From: Solilutibacter pythonis
GTDB taxonomy: Bacteria > Pseudomonadota > Gammaproteobacteria > Xanthomonadales > Xanthomonadaceae
Direction: 5' to 3'
Assembly (NCBI RefSeq): GCF_003697345.1
Contig: NZ_RFLY01000003.1
Location: forward strand, 124,001-188,000
DNA: 64,000 nucleotides
Shown here: positions 31,441 to 40,985 of the stretch, one piece after another
Numbering within the stretch: the first letter of the stretch is position 1
Layout: every line of letters begins with the position of its first letter
Program-made: the position numbers and the translations under genes
The notes under the pieces: generated by a model
Told to the model about the DNA's origin: nothing
Database searches by the model: none
The model's input: the letters and a program-made list of their open reading frames with translations, nothing else

Positions 31441-31757
31441 TGCGTCAATTTCACGCCTACAAGAACCGCAACGCGAATACCCGCGACGCGTACCCATTGC
31501 TGCTCAACATCCAAAGCGATCTGATCGAAGAAACCGGCACGCGCGTGGTCATCCCATTGGTACCGGCGGCGCGCGCGCGGCAAGCCGCGATGTCCTCACT
31601 GACGCCCATCCTCGACATCAAAGGCGAGTCGCAGCTATTGATACTGCCTTTGTTAGCCGCCGTCGAGCTGACCGACCTGGGCCGCGAAGAAGCCGACCTC
31701 TCCCACCAGCGCACGCCCATCATGGCGGCACTGGATTTCCTGATTTCCGGGATTTGA
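31440..31757 (+). CDS. ccdB: CcdB-like toxin (gyrase inhibitor family), C-terminus altered
   Basis: A 105-residue CcdB homologue. MRQFHAYKNRNANTRDAYPLLLNIQSDLIEETGTR in pieces follows the F-plasmid protein (QSDII, VIPL, EEVADLSHR). Family CcdB traps DNA gyrase through its C-terminus, where F-plasmid residues Trp99-Gly100-Ile101 matter. Here the end reads FLISGI, so the tryptophan is replaced by serine. That could mean weak or lost toxicity, or a different target contact. The stop is one base before the nadE ATG. Confidence 0.88.
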   Translation: MRQFHAYKNRNANTRDAYPLLLNIQSDLIEETGTRVVIPLVPAARARQAAMSSLTPILDIKGESQLLILPLLAAVELTDLGREEADLSHQRTPIMAALDFLISGI

Positions 31758-31758
31758 C

Positions 31759-33423
31759 ATGCACGCCTCCTCCTCCCGCCGCCTGCGCATCGCGATGGCG
31801 CAATTCGATTTCCCGGTCGGCGACATCGCCGGCAATCTCGAACGGATCGGTGCGATGATCGCCGAGGCGCGCGACGAATACGGCGCCGACATCGTGCTGT
31901 TTCCGGAATTGGCGCTGTCCGGCTACCCGCCGGAAGACCTGCTCTACCGGCCCGCGTTCCTGCGCGCCTGCGAAGCGGCGATCGAAACCCTGGCCGCCTC
32001 GGTCGAAGGCATCGTCGCCGTGGTCGGCTGGCCCGAGACGGCCGGCAGCGTGGTCTACAACGCCGCCAGCGTGCTGCGCGCGGGCCGCGTCGAGCACACC
32101 TACCGCAAGCGCGAACTGCCGAACTACGCGGTGTTCGACGAGCGCCGCTATTTCGATGTCGATCCCGACCGCGAGGACTGCGTGTTCGAAGCGGCCGGCG
32201 TGCGGGTCGGGCTGGCCATCTGCGAAGACCTGTGGTTTGCCGAGCCGATCGCCGCCACCGTGCACGCCGGCGCCGAACTCCTGCTGGTACCCAACGCCTC
32301 GCCGTTCGAGCACGAGAAACACGCCCAGCGCGACGCCTTGCTTTCCATGCGTACGCGCGAGAACGGTATTGGCATCGCCTACCTGAACCTGGTCGGTGGG
32401 CAGGATGCGCTGGTGTTCGACGGCGCCTCGGTGGTGGCCGATGGCGACGGCACGGTGCACCCGGCCGCCGCAGCCTTCCTCGACCAATGGCTGCTGGTGG
32501 ACTACGACGCCACGACCCGCCGCTTCACGCCGGTGCGGTGGATGGATGACGGCGACGAATCCAAGAGCGCGCTGGCTTGGCGCGCGATCGTGCGCGGCAT
32601 CCGCGACTACTGCGGCAAGAACGGTTTCGACAAGGTCTGGCTGGGTCTTTCCGGCGGCATCGACTCGGCACTGGTGCTGGCGCTCGCCGTGGATGCGCTG
32701 GGCGCGGCCAACGTCACCGCCGTGCGCCTGCCCTCGCGCTACACCGCCAACCTCAGCAACGATTTGGCGCAGGTGCAATGCGACGCACTGGGCGTGAAAC
32801 TCATGAGCCTGCCCATCGAAAAGCCCTTCCAGGCCTATCTGGACACGCTGGCCGACGCCTTTGCCAGCGCACCGGCCGATGTCACCGAGGAAAACCTGCA
32901 ATCGCGTATCCGCGGCGCGATGCTGATGGCGCTGTCCAACAAGTTCGGCGGGCTTCTGCTCACCACCGGCAACAAGAGCGAATACGCGGTGGGCTACGCG
33001 ACCATCTATGGCGACATGTGCGGCGGCTATGCGCCGATCAAGGACCTGTACAAGACCGAGGTATTCCAGCTAGCGCGCTGGCGCAACACCGTGGGCGGCG
33101 TGCCGGCGGCGGCCGACGGGGTGATTCCGCCCGCCGTGATCGACCGCCCGCCAAGCGCCGAGCTGCGCGAGAACCAGAAGGACGAGGATTCGCTGCCGCC
33201 CTACGACGTGCTGGACGCCATCCTGCTGCGCCACGTCGACCAGGAGCAATCGCGCGACGAGATCGTCGATGCCGGCTTCGATGCCGCCACCGTCGACCGG
33301 GTCGTGCGGCTGGTGCGGATCAGCGAGTGGAAGCGCCACCAGTCGGCGCCGGGGCCGAAAGTCAGCCGGCGTGCGTTCGGGCGTGAAAGGCGTTATCCGA
33401 TCAGCAGCGGCTGGCGACGCTGA
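31759..33423 (+). CDS. nadE: Glutamine-dependent NAD+ synthetase
   Basis: A 554-residue two-domain enzyme that amidates deamido-NAD to NAD. The N-terminal nitrilase-type glutaminase domain (about 10-250) shows the catalytic triad: Glu in VLFPELALSGYPP, Lys in TYRKRELPNYAVFDERRYF and Cys in LAICEDLWF. The C-terminal synthetase domain has the SGGIDSAL ATP-pyrophosphatase loop and LLLTTGNKSEYAVGYATIYGD. The ATG lies one base after the ccdB stop, so it may be co-translated with the toxin-antitoxin genes; no separate ribosome-binding site is obvious beyond GGGAT. Confidence 0.96.
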   Translation: MHASSSRRLRIAMAQFDFPVGDIAGNLERIGAMIAEARDEYGADIVLFPELALSGYPPEDLLYRPAFLRACEAAIETLAASVEGIVAVVGWPETAGSVVYNAASVLRAGRVEHTYRKRELPNYAVFDERRYFDVDPDREDCVFEAAGVRVGLAICEDLWFAEPIAATVHAGAELLLVPNASPFEHEKHAQRDALLSMRTRENGIGIAYLNLVGGQDALVFDGASVVADGDGTVHPAAAAFLDQWLLVDYDATTRRFTPVRWMDDGDESKSALAWRAIVRGIRDYCGKNGFDKVWLGLSGGIDSALVLALAVDALGAANVTAVRLPSRYTANLSNDLAQVQCDALGVKLMSLPIEKPFQAYLDTLADAFASAPADVTEENLQSRIRGAMLMALSNKFGGLLLTTGNKSEYAVGYATIYGDMCGGYAPIKDLYKTEVFQLARWRNTVGGVPAAADGVIPPAVIDRPPSAELRENQKDEDSLPPYDVLDAILLRHVDQEQSRDEIVDAGFDAATVDRVVRLVRISEWKRHQSAPGPKVSRRAFGRERRYPISSGWRR

Positions 33424-33463
33424 GGAGCAGGCGGCCGCCTCGCATCCGCGGAAAGACAACGAA

Positions 33464-33487
33464 AAAGCCGGGAATTTCCCCGGCTTT
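33464..33487. terminator. Bidirectional terminator between nadE and bamD
   Basis: Stem AAAGCCGGG / CCCGGCTTT with a 6-base loop, flanked by an A-run upstream and T-rich sequence downstream. It lies between the convergent genes ending at 33423 and 33511 and can serve both. Confidence 0.85.
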
Positions 33488-33510
33488 CGTCAACCGCGAC
33501 GGCATCGCGC

Positions 33511-34386
33511 TCAATCCTTCTGGCGCGCGCCCGGCACCTGCTCGCGAGCGAACGGATTGAGACGGGTGAACACCGAAGGACTCTTCGGCCAGCCACCCGA
33601 AAGCCAGGGATGGGTCGGGTCGTTCTGCGCCAGCACGCGCTTGGCGTCGGCGGCCAGCGTCTCGTTGCCGAGACGGGTATAGGTCTCGGCCAGGACCGCC
33701 ACGGCATCGTTCTGGTATTCGCTCTGCGGATAGATTTCCAGCAGGTATTTGGCGCGGTCGGCGGCCGCCACCCAGGCGCCGCGGCGCAGGTAGTAGACGG
33801 AAGTGTTCAGTTCGTAACGAGCGAACTGGTTGCGCAAAAACACCATGCGCTGGCGGGCGTCACCGGCGTAGCGGCTGTTGCCGAAGCGCTCGGTGACGAT
33901 GCCGAAATCGTTGTAGGCCTGCATCGGCGCGGCGATGTCGCGGCTGGCCATGTCCAGCTTGAAGACGCGCTGCATGAACACCGTGTTGCGCGCCTGGTTG
34001 GCCAGGCCGCGCAGGTAGTACATGTAGGGGACGTGGCGATTGGTCGGGTAAGTGCGCAGGAAGCGGTCGATGGTGGAAACCGCATCGTCGTTCTTGCCGC
34101 TCTTGTACTGGGCGTAAGCGGTCTCCATCAATGCCTGCTCGGCATACGGGCCATAGGGATACTGGGCGATCAGGCGGCGGAAAGTCTCCTCGGCGCTGCC
34201 GTAATTATTGCCGCGCATCGACTTGTGGCCCTTTTCGTACAAGGTCTCGACCGGCAGCCCCTCGTTCTTTTCGTCCTTCTTCTTGGAGCCGCCGCCCAGA
34301 GTGGAACAGCCGGCGAGCGCAAGCGCGGCGACCAGCAGGATCAGGGGGCGTGCCAACGGGCGACGCGCGTCGATGCGTGGGGACAT
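33511..34386 (-). CDS. bamD: Outer-membrane protein assembly factor BamD (lipoprotein)
   Basis: A 291-residue lipoprotein. The signal peptide ends in the lipobox ALAGC with Cys27 as the acylated residue. TPR repeats follow, starting LYEKGHKSMRGNNYGSAEETFRRL and continuing through LMETAYAQYKSGKNDDAVSTIDRFLRTYP. BamD is the essential partner of BamA in folding outer-membrane barrels. The ATG at 34386 begins the signal peptide. Divergent from rluD, the standard arrangement in this class. Confidence 0.95.
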   Translation of the reverse strand: MSPRIDARRPLARPLILLVAALALAGCSTLGGGSKKKDEKNEGLPVETLYEKGHKSMRGNNYGSAEETFRRLIAQYPYGPYAEQALMETAYAQYKSGKNDDAVSTIDRFLRTYPTNRHVPYMYYLRGLANQARNTVFMQRVFKLDMASRDIAAPMQAYNDFGIVTERFGNSRYAGDARQRMVFLRNQFARYELNTSVYYLRRGAWVAAADRAKYLLEIYPQSEYQNDAVAVLAETYTRLGNETLAADAKRVLAQNDPTHPWLSGGWPKSPSVFTRLNPFAREQVPGARQKD

Positions 34387-34499
34387 GGGACTCGCAGGGT
34401 GTCGAACGGAAGCGGTGATAATAGCCCAGCCGGATGTCTCCACACCGGTACAGCATGAATCCCGGGGCAATGACCCGCCGCCCCCGCAGAGCCTTTCCA

Positions 34500-35483
34500 A
34501 TGACCGATCCCGCTTCGACCTCCCCCCGCCTGGCCGTGGTGCCCGCCAGCGCCGCCGGCCGCCGCTTCGATGCCGTGCTGGCCGAGTTGTTTCCCGAATT
34601 CTCGCGCTCGCGGCTGGCCGAATGGATCAAGTCCGGCGACGCCCTGCTGGACGGCGGGACGGCGCGCCCGCGTGATCCGGTCCGCGGCGGCGAGCAGGTC
34701 AGCCTGAATGCCGCGCTCGGCATCGAGACCGTGGCGATCGCGCAGGACATTCCGCTGGATGTGCTGTACGAGGACGAATCGATCCTCGTCATCGACAAGC
34801 CGGCCGGGCTGGTGGTGCATCCGGGCGCCGGCAACCCGGATGGCACCCTGGTCAACGCCCTGCTCCACCGCGACCCCGCGCTGAACCAACTGGCGCGCGC
34901 GGGCATCGTCCACCGTCTCGACAAGGACACCTCCGGCGTAATGGTGGCGGCGCGCACCCTGCCGGCACAGACCCGGCTGGTCGAGATGCTGGCCGCGCGC
35001 GACGTCCATCGCCAATACCTCGCCATCGTCGCCGGGCCGATGGTGGCCGGCGGCACCGCCGATTTCCCGATCGACCGCCACCCGCGCGACCGCCTGCGCA
35101 TGAGCGTGCGCGAGGATGGCCGCGAGGCCGTCACCCACTACCGCCTGCGTGAACGCTTCCGCGCCCATACCGCGCTGGAATGCCGCCTGGAAACCGGCCG
35201 CACCCACCAGATTCGCGTCCACATGCAGCACCTCAAGCACCCGATCGTCGGCGACCCGCTCTATGGCGGCCCACTCAAATTGCCGAAGGGCGCGAGCGAC
35301 CCGCTCATCGCGCAATTGCGCGGCCTAAAACGCCAGGCGCTGCATGCCGAAGTGCTGGAATTCGCCCACCCGCTCAGCGGCCGGCCGGTGCGCTGCGAAG
35401 CGCCCATCCCCGCCGACATGCGCGCCCTGATGAAGACACTGCGCGAGGATACCGCCGCGTTCGCCGAGACCCGGCACCGATGA
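34500..35483 (+). CDS. rluD: 23S rRNA pseudouridine synthase D
   Basis: A 327-residue RsuA/RluA family enzyme. The N-terminal S4-like RNA-binding domain ([25 protein letters not shown]) is followed by the catalytic domain with the active-site aspartate in [15 protein letters not shown], and by [25 protein letters not shown]. It modifies helix 69 of 23S rRNA (U1911/1915/1917 in E. coli) in ribosome maturation. The start ATG at 34500 is favoured, though in-frame ATGs at 34434 and 34470 exist. It overlaps pgeF by 4 bases. Confidence 0.93.
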   Translation: MTDPASTSPRLAVVPASAAGRRFDAVLAELFPEFSRSRLAEWIKSGDALLDGGTARPRDPVRGGEQVSLNAALGIETVAIAQDIPLDVLYEDESILVIDKPAGLVVHPGAGNPDGTLVNALLHRDPALNQLARAGIVHRLDKDTSGVMVAARTLPAQTRLVEMLAARDVHRQYLAIVAGPMVAGGTADFPIDRHPRDRLRMSVREDGREAVTHYRLRERFRAHTALECRLETGRTHQIRVHMQHLKHPIVGDPLYGGPLKLPKGASDPLIAQLRGLKRQALHAEVLEFAHPLSGRPVRCEAPIPADMRALMKTLREDTAAFAETRHR

Positions 35484-36238
35484 ACCAGGCCCCATGGATC
35501 GTGGCCGACTGGCCCGCGCCGCCCGACGTGCGCGCACTCAGCACACGGCGCTTCGGCGCGGGCGTGTCGACGCCGCCCTTCGACCGCTTCAACCTCGGCG
35601 AGCGCAATGGCGACGACGCCGAAGCGGTGGCCCTCAACCGCGCCGAACTCGCCGAACGCCTCGCCCTGCCCGCCGCGCCACGCTGGCTTAGGCAGGTACA
35701 CGGCACGGCGGTGGCGCACGTCGACGCCGCTTCGCCGGGCGGGCCGCCACCCGAGGCCGATGCCGCCGTCACCGCCACGCCCGGCACCGTCCTCGCCATC
35801 CTCACCGCCGATTGCCTGCCGGTGGCGTTCGCCGCGCGCGACGGCGCGGAAATCGCCGCCGCCCACGCCGGCTGGCGCGGGCTGGCCGCGGGCGTGCTGG
35901 AGGCCACCGTGCGGGCGATGGCCACACCGCCGCGCGAGCTCATCGCCTGGCTCGGCCCCGCCGCCGGCCCCGCCGCCTACGAGATCGGCGAGGAAGTGCG
36001 CGATACCTTCCTCGCCCATGACGCCGCCGCCGCGACCGCCTTCGTCGCCACCCGCCCCGGCCACTGGAAAGCCGACCTGTACGCGCTGGCGCGGCAACGA
36101 CTGGCCGCGCTGGGCCTCGCCGCCGATGCCGTCCACGGCGGCGACCGCTGCACGATTTCCGAGCCGAAGCACTTCTTCTCGCACCGCCGCGACGGCCGTG
36201 GCGGCCGTCTGGCCACCCTGGTCTGGATGACCGAATGA
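35480..36238 (+). CDS. pgeF: Purine nucleoside phosphorylase / laccase-domain protein (YfiH/PgeF)
   Basis: A 252-residue member of the DUF152 family. The metal-binding residues appear as [20 protein letters not shown] and [13 protein letters not shown]. Proteins of this family have been assigned peptidoglycan editing and adenosine or purine nucleoside phosphorylase activity; the reaction here cannot be told apart from sequence. It begins at ATG 35480 overlapping the rluD stop (ATGA), the same gene order as E. coli rluD-yfiH. Confidence 0.92.
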   Translation: MNQAPWIVADWPAPPDVRALSTRRFGAGVSTPPFDRFNLGERNGDDAEAVALNRAELAERLALPAAPRWLRQVHGTAVAHVDAASPGGPPPEADAAVTATPGTVLAILTADCLPVAFAARDGAEIAAAHAGWRGLAAGVLEATVRAMATPPRELIAWLGPAAGPAAYEIGEEVRDTFLAHDAAAATAFVATRPGHWKADLYALARQRLAALGLAADAVHGGDRCTISEPKHFFSHRRDGRGGRLATLVWMTE

Positions 36239-36771
36239 GTCCCACACTGTTCCAGCGCCTGCTCGGCGCCGAGTTCTACCACCTGGCGCCGGAAGTGAAG
36301 GCGCTGCACGCGCACGCCGGCCACGGCCGCTGGCGCGGCGTCTGCCGGATCGAACGCGGCGGGCATCCGCTCGCGCGCCTGGCCTGCTTCTTCGCCCGCC
36401 TGCCGCCCGCGATGTCCGAAGCACCACTGAGCGTCGAGATCGTCCGCGAAGGCCCACACGAAACCTGGTATCGCCACTTCGATGGCGTACCGATGCGCTC
36501 GCGCCTGCGCTACGACGCCGGCCACCTGCGCGAACAGTTGGGAGCGATGACCTTCCGCTTCCGGCTCTACCGCATCGACCACGCACTGCATTGGAGCACC
36601 GAGGGCGGCCGCCTGTTCGGATGGATACCGCTGCCGGCGTCATGGTTCGAGGACGTGCGCTGCCGCGAATTCAGCGAGGACGGCCGCTACCGCTTCGAAG
36701 TGGACGCGCGTCTGCCGTTGCTCGGCCGCCTGATCCGCTACGAAGGCTGGCTCCTGCCGGACGAATACTGA
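36235..36771 (+). CDS. DUF4166 domain protein
   Basis: A 178-residue protein recognised as DUF4166 from its pattern: the start LFQRLLGAEFYHLAPEVKALH, the middle ETWYRHFDGVPMRSRLR and the end RFEVDARLPLLGRLIRYEGWLLP. No function is assigned to the family and no catalytic motif is visible. It starts within the pgeF stop (ATGA), so it is probably co-translated. Its last codons are copied in the tandem duplication that follows. Confidence 0.8.
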   Translation: MSPTLFQRLLGAEFYHLAPEVKALHAHAGHGRWRGVCRIERGGHPLARLACFFARLPPAMSEAPLSVEIVREGPHETWYRHFDGVPMRSRLRYDAGHLREQLGAMTFRFRLYRIDHALHWSTEGGRLFGWIPLPASWFEDVRCREFSEDGRYRFEVDARLPLLGRLIRYEGWLLPDEY

Positions 36772-37017
36772 TGAGATGACCCTGGCGACCGCCTCGCAAA
36801 CCGGGCCATCGCCCCGCCACCGGCACCTCGAAACTTGAAGCGACCGCCATTGGGCAGGCATGGGACGCGCTCGGCCACCCCATCCGCTATGAAAGCGGGT
36901 TCCCGCCGGACGAATACTGTTGAGATGACGCTGGCGACCGCCTCGCAAACCGGGCCATCGCCCCGCCACCGGCACCTCGAAACTTGAAGCGACCGCCATT
37001 GGGCAGGCATGGGACGG
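36720..37017. repeat. 149-bp tandem duplication including the 3' end of the DUF4166 gene
   Basis: Two direct copies, 36720-36868 and 36869-37017, in exact tandem. Each begins within the last codons of the DUF4166 gene and runs into downstream DNA. About the first 36 bases of the copies differ at some eight positions, while the rest, from GCCGGACGAATACTG onward, differs at only about two. The second copy retains a relic of the protein end (IRYES...PPDEY). Each copy contains the short hairpin-forming GGGC-catc-GCCC. No gene is supported between 36772 and 37050. Confidence 0.9.
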
Positions 37018-37050
37018 GCGGGTACGTCTGCCGCTTTTTCCGATGCGAGC

Positions 37051-38031
37051 TCAGTCCGCCTCCGGCCACAGCGCGCGGATCGCGGCAATGCCCTGCGCGC
37101 CGTGGGCGCGCGCTTCGGCGACGTCGTCCGGCCCCAGCCCGCCGATGGCATAGATCGGCAGGCTGGCCAATTCGCGCAGGCCGGCGAAGCCGTCCCAGCC
37201 GATACCGGCCCGGCCCGGGTGGCTGGCGGTTTCGCGCACCGACCCGGCGATAGCGAAATCGCAATCGATCGCCTGCGCCTGCCGCAGTTCGGCTTCACTG
37301 TGGCAGGCGGCCGAAAGCAACCGCCCCGCCGGCAAGTCACGTTTGCGCCGCTTCATCAACCGCGCCGCCGGCAGGTGCAGGCCGACGCCATGACGCTCGG
37401 CCAGCGCCTCATCGCCATTCACCAACACTTCGGCGCGGCGGGCCTGGCAGCGCGCCACCGCCTCGGCCACCAGGGCGCGCCAGCGGCCGGGGTCACAATC
37501 GCCCGGGCGCAACTGGACGCGCGAGATCCCCGCGACGAGCACGGCATCGAGACCGGCCAGCCAACGGTCGTCGCTGAAATCTTGCGGCGAAGGCGTGACC
37601 AGCAGCCGGTCGGGTTGCAACAGGGCCGCCACCACCGGGCGGTCGGCCGGCGGCATGGCATAGCGCGAGAGCTTGTCGCGCGGCACCCAGGCCAGCGCCT
37701 GCCCCTCCCGCCCGCGCGCCGCGCCGCGCCAGGCGACGACGTGACGCACGTCCAGCACGATGCGCTTGTGCGGCATCCGCTGCGGCACCGCGATCAGGCT
37801 TGCGCCCACTCGCGCCTCGATACCCAGTTCCTCGCGCAACTCGCGCACCAGCGCGTCCTCGGGCGTCTCGCCGGGATCGACCTTGCCGCCGGGAAACTCC
37901 CACAGCCCGGAAAGGTCCCGGCCTTCGGTACGGCGCGCCAGCAACACGCGGTCGCGCACGTCGGTGACGACCCCCGCCACGACGTGGACCGGCGGCGCGG
38001 ATTCCGGGGGGCTCGACGAAACGGGGGTCAC
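37051..38031 (-). CDS. Nudix hydrolase fused to a ThiE-like domain
   Basis: A 326-residue two-domain protein. The N-terminal MutT-type domain has the Nudix box (about residues 48-71: GGKVDPGETPED, then RELREELGI), as in enzymes that hydrolyse 8-oxo-dGTP. The C-terminal half resembles thiamine-phosphate synthase (VQLRPGDCDPGRW, HLPAARLM, SLPIYAIGGLGPDDV). The ThiE motifs are reduced, so its role in thiamine synthesis is uncertain; such fusions are common in xanthomonads. It lies 72 bp downstream of secA on the same strand. Confidence 0.88.
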   Translation of the reverse strand: MTPVSSSPPESAPPVHVVAGVVTDVRDRVLLARRTEGRDLSGLWEFPGGKVDPGETPEDALVRELREELGIEARVGASLIAVPQRMPHKRIVLDVRHVVAWRGAARGREGQALAWVPRDKLSRYAMPPADRPVVAALLQPDRLLVTPSPQDFSDDRWLAGLDAVLVAGISRVQLRPGDCDPGRWRALVAEAVARCQARRAEVLVNGDEALAERHGVGLHLPAARLMKRRKRDLPAGRLLSAACHSEAELRQAQAIDCDFAIAGSVRETASHPGRAGIGWDGFAGLRELASLPIYAIGGLGPDDVAEARAHGAQGIAAIRALWPEAD

Positions 38032-38103
38032 GATTTCCCTCTGGTGTTCGAAAACACCCGCGGCGGCCGCGCGGCGCCGCGCGCGGGCCGGATCAGCGCG
38101 CGC

Positions 38104-40845
38104 TCATCCCAACTGGCCGTGGCAGTGCTTGTACTTCTTGCCGGAGCCGCAAGGACAGGGATCGTTGCGCCCCACCTTGGGCAGCGCGGCCTGCCCATCG
38201 GCGAAATCGGTGGCGCCGAGACGGTCGGCGGCCTCTTCGTCGGCGCCGTAGCCGCCCATGTTCGGGTGCTGGAACTGCATGCGCCGCTGCGCGGCCTCGG
38301 CCAGCCGGCGCTCTTCGGCTTCGATCGCGTCGACCTCCTCCTGGTCGCGGATGCGCACCCGCGCCAGCAGGGTGGTGACTTCGCGCTTGACCGTTTCCAG
38401 CATCTCCGAGAATAGCTCGAAGGCTTCCTTCTTGTATTCCTGCTTGGGTTGTTTCTGCGCGTAACCGCGCAGATGGATGCCCTGGCGCAGATAGTCCATG
38501 CGCGCGAGATGCTCCTTCCAGTTCTGGTCGAGCACGTTAAGCATGAAGTGCTTCTCCAGCATGCGCATGGTCTCCTCGCCGATCTGCCGCTCCTTCTCCG
38601 CGAACAACTGGTCGGCCGACCGCTGCACCTCCTCGGCGACCGATTCGGCATCCCACTCGCTGCGGGTCGCGTGCGTTTCCACCAGCGGCAGCGCCAGCCC
38701 GTACTGGCTGGACAGTTCGGCCTGGAGGCCCGCCAGGTCCCACTGCTCGTCCACCGAGTTGGGCGGCACGAAGCGCTCGACCAGCTCGGCGATCACGTCG
38801 CCGCGGATGCCATCGATGTTGTCCTTGACGCTCTCGGCCTCCAGCAGTTCGTCGCGCTGGGCGTAGATCACCTTGCGCTGGTCGTTGTTGACGTCGTCGA
38901 AATCCAGCAGGTTCTTGCGGATGTCGAAGTTGTGCGCCTCCACCTTGCGCTGCGCGTTGGCGATCTGCTTGGTGACCAGCGGACTCTCGATGATGTCGTC
39001 TTCCTTCAAGCCCATGCGCTCCATCATGTTCTTCACCCAGTCGGCGGCGAAGATGCGCATCAGGTTGTCTTCCAGCGACAGATAGAAGCGCGAGGAGCCG
39101 GGGTCGCCCTGGCGACCCGAACGGCCGCGCAACTGGTTGTCGATGCGGCGGCTTTCGTGGCGCTCGGTACCGATGATGTGCAGCCCGCCGGCGTTCTTGA
39201 CCGCATCGTGGCGTTGCTGCCATTCGGACTTGAGACGGGCGCGGGTGGCCTCGTCCACCGGCGCGCCGGATTCGGCTTCGAGCTGGGCGATTTCCGCCTC
39301 CAGCGAACCGCCGAGCACGATGTCGGTACCGCGGCCAGCCATGTTGGTGGCGATGGTGACCGCCCGCGGCCGGCCGGCCTGGGCCACGATCACCGCTTCG
39401 CGCTCGTGCTGCTTGGCGTTCAGCACTTCGTGCGGGATGCCATCCTTGCGCAGGTATTCGGACAGCAGTTCCGAAACCTCGATGGAAGTGGTGCCGACCA
39501 ACGCCGGCTGGCCGCGCTCGTGAGCTTCCTTGATCTCGCGGGCGACGGCGCGGAACTTGCCGGCGCGGTTGAGGAACACCAAGTCAGGGTGGTCCTTGCG
39601 GATCATCGGGCGATGGGTGGGGATCACCACCACTTCCAGCCCGTAGATGCTCTGGAATTCGTAGGCTTCGGTATCGGCCGTGCCGGTCATGCCGGCCAGC
39701 TTCTTGTACATGCGGAACAGGTTCTGGAACGTCACCGAGGCCAGCGTCTGGTTCTCGCGCTGCACGGGCACGCGTTCCTTCGCCTCCACCGCCTGGTGCA
39801 GGCCGTCCGACCAGCGCCGGCCCGGCAGGGTGCGGCCGGTGAACTCGTCGACGATCACCACCTCGCCATCGCGCACGATGTAATCGACGTCGCGCTGGTA
39901 CAGCGCATGCGCGCGCATCGCCGCGTTGAGGTGGTGGACGATGTGGATGTTCTGGGCGGCATAAAGCCCCTCCTCGTCGCCTTCCAGCACACCGATCTCG
40001 CGCAGCAGCGCCTCGACCTGCTCCATGCCGGCTTCGGAGAGGTGCACTTGCTTGCCCTTCTCGTCCACCCAGAAATCGCCCTCGCCTTTCTCGTCGGCCT
40101 GACGGGTCAGACGCGGGACGATCTGGTCGACCTTGAGGTAGAGGTCGGGGGTGTCGTCGGTGGGGCCGGAGATGATCAACGGCGTGCGCGCCTCGTCGAT
40201 CAGGATCGAGTCCACTTCGTCGACGATGGCGTAGTTCAGGCCGCGCTGGAAACGGTCGTCCTTCGACAGCGCCATGTTGTCGCGCAGGTAGTCGAAGCCG
40301 AATTCGTTGTTGGTGCCGTAAGTGATGTCGGCGCCATAGGCTTCGTGCTTGTCGGAATGCGGCATGCCGGGCCAGACCACGCCCACCGACAGCCCCAGCC
40401 AGTGGTAGAGCTTGCCCATCTGCGCGGCGTCGCGGCGGGCCAGGTAGTCGTTCACCGTGACCACGTGCACGCCCTTGCCTTCCAGCGCGTTGAGATAAAC
40501 CGGCAGGGTGCCGACCAGGGTCTTGCCCTCGCCGGTGCGCATCTCGGCGATCTTGCCCATGTGCAGCACCATGCCGCCGATCAGCTGGACATCGTAATGG
40601 CGCATGCCCAGCACGCGCACGCTGGCCTCGCGGCAGACCGCGAAGGCTTCCGGCAGGAGTTTGTCGAGCGATTCGCCCTGGGCGACGCGTTCCCGGAACT
40701 CGGGGGTCTTGGCCTGCAACTCGGCATCGGAGAGCGCCTGCATCTGCGGTTCCAGCGCGTTGATCTTGACGACGATCTTGTTGAGCTGGGTCAGGAGGCG
40801 GTCGTTGCGACTGCCGAAAACGCGGGTAAGCAGGCTGTTGAACAT
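38104..40845 (-). CDS. secA: Preprotein translocase ATPase SecA
   Basis: A 913-residue SecA, the motor that pushes unfolded proteins through SecYEG. Walker A is MRTGEGKTL; the [15 protein letters not shown] box, the preprotein crosslinking domain, the [13 protein letters not shown] helicase motif and the C-terminal zinc-binding SEC-C motif ([13 protein letters not shown]) are all present. The ATG at 40845, beginning [15 protein letters not shown], is the usual start; upstream in-frame codons overlap the M23 gene terminator region. Lies between the M23 peptidase and the Nudix-ThiE gene. Confidence 0.98.
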   Translation of the reverse strand: MFNSLLTRVFGSRNDRLLTQLNKIVVKINALEPQMQALSDAELQAKTPEFRERVAQGESLDKLLPEAFAVCREASVRVLGMRHYDVQLIGGMVLHMGKIAEMRTGEGKTLVGTLPVYLNALEGKGVHVVTVNDYLARRDAAQMGKLYHWLGLSVGVVWPGMPHSDKHEAYGADITYGTNNEFGFDYLRDNMALSKDDRFQRGLNYAIVDEVDSILIDEARTPLIISGPTDDTPDLYLKVDQIVPRLTRQADEKGEGDFWVDEKGKQVHLSEAGMEQVEALLREIGVLEGDEEGLYAAQNIHIVHHLNAAMRAHALYQRDVDYIVRDGEVVIVDEFTGRTLPGRRWSDGLHQAVEAKERVPVQRENQTLASVTFQNLFRMYKKLAGMTGTADTEAYEFQSIYGLEVVVIPTHRPMIRKDHPDLVFLNRAGKFRAVAREIKEAHERGQPALVGTTSIEVSELLSEYLRKDGIPHEVLNAKQHEREAVIVAQAGRPRAVTIATNMAGRGTDIVLGGSLEAEIAQLEAESGAPVDEATRARLKSEWQQRHDAVKNAGGLHIIGTERHESRRIDNQLRGRSGRQGDPGSSRFYLSLEDNLMRIFAADWVKNMMERMGLKEDDIIESPLVTKQIANAQRKVEAHNFDIRKNLLDFDDVNNDQRKVIYAQRDELLEAESVKDNIDGIRGDVIAELVERFVPPNSVDEQWDLAGLQAELSSQYGLALPLVETHATRSEWDAESVAEEVQRSADQLFAEKERQIGEETMRMLEKHFMLNVLDQNWKEHLARMDYLRQGIHLRGYAQKQPKQEYKKEAFELFSEMLETVKREVTTLLARVRIRDQEEVDAIEAEERRLAEAAQRRMQFQHPNMGGYGADEEAADRLGATDFADGQAALPKVGRNDPCPCGSGKKYKHCHGQLG

Positions 40846-40902
40846 GCGGGCGGGCCGTTTGGTTTTTGGCATCGCGCACGCGGCGCGGATGCGGAAAAAG
40901 AA

Positions 40903-40924
40903 GAAGGGCGCACAGGCACCCTTC
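40903..40924 (-). terminator. Intrinsic terminator after the M23 peptidase gene
   Basis: On the minus strand GAAGGGTGC-ctgt-GCGCCCTTC (one G-U pair) is followed by TTCTTTTTC. It lies 62 bases past the M23 stop and only about 58 bases before the secA ATG, so secA needs a promoter within or very near that gap, or read-through. Confidence 0.8.
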
Positions 40925-40985
40925 GGCAACACTGCATTGTAGTGGAGGCGACCCGGGCGCGTATCAAGGGCGCCCGGGCATGCGC

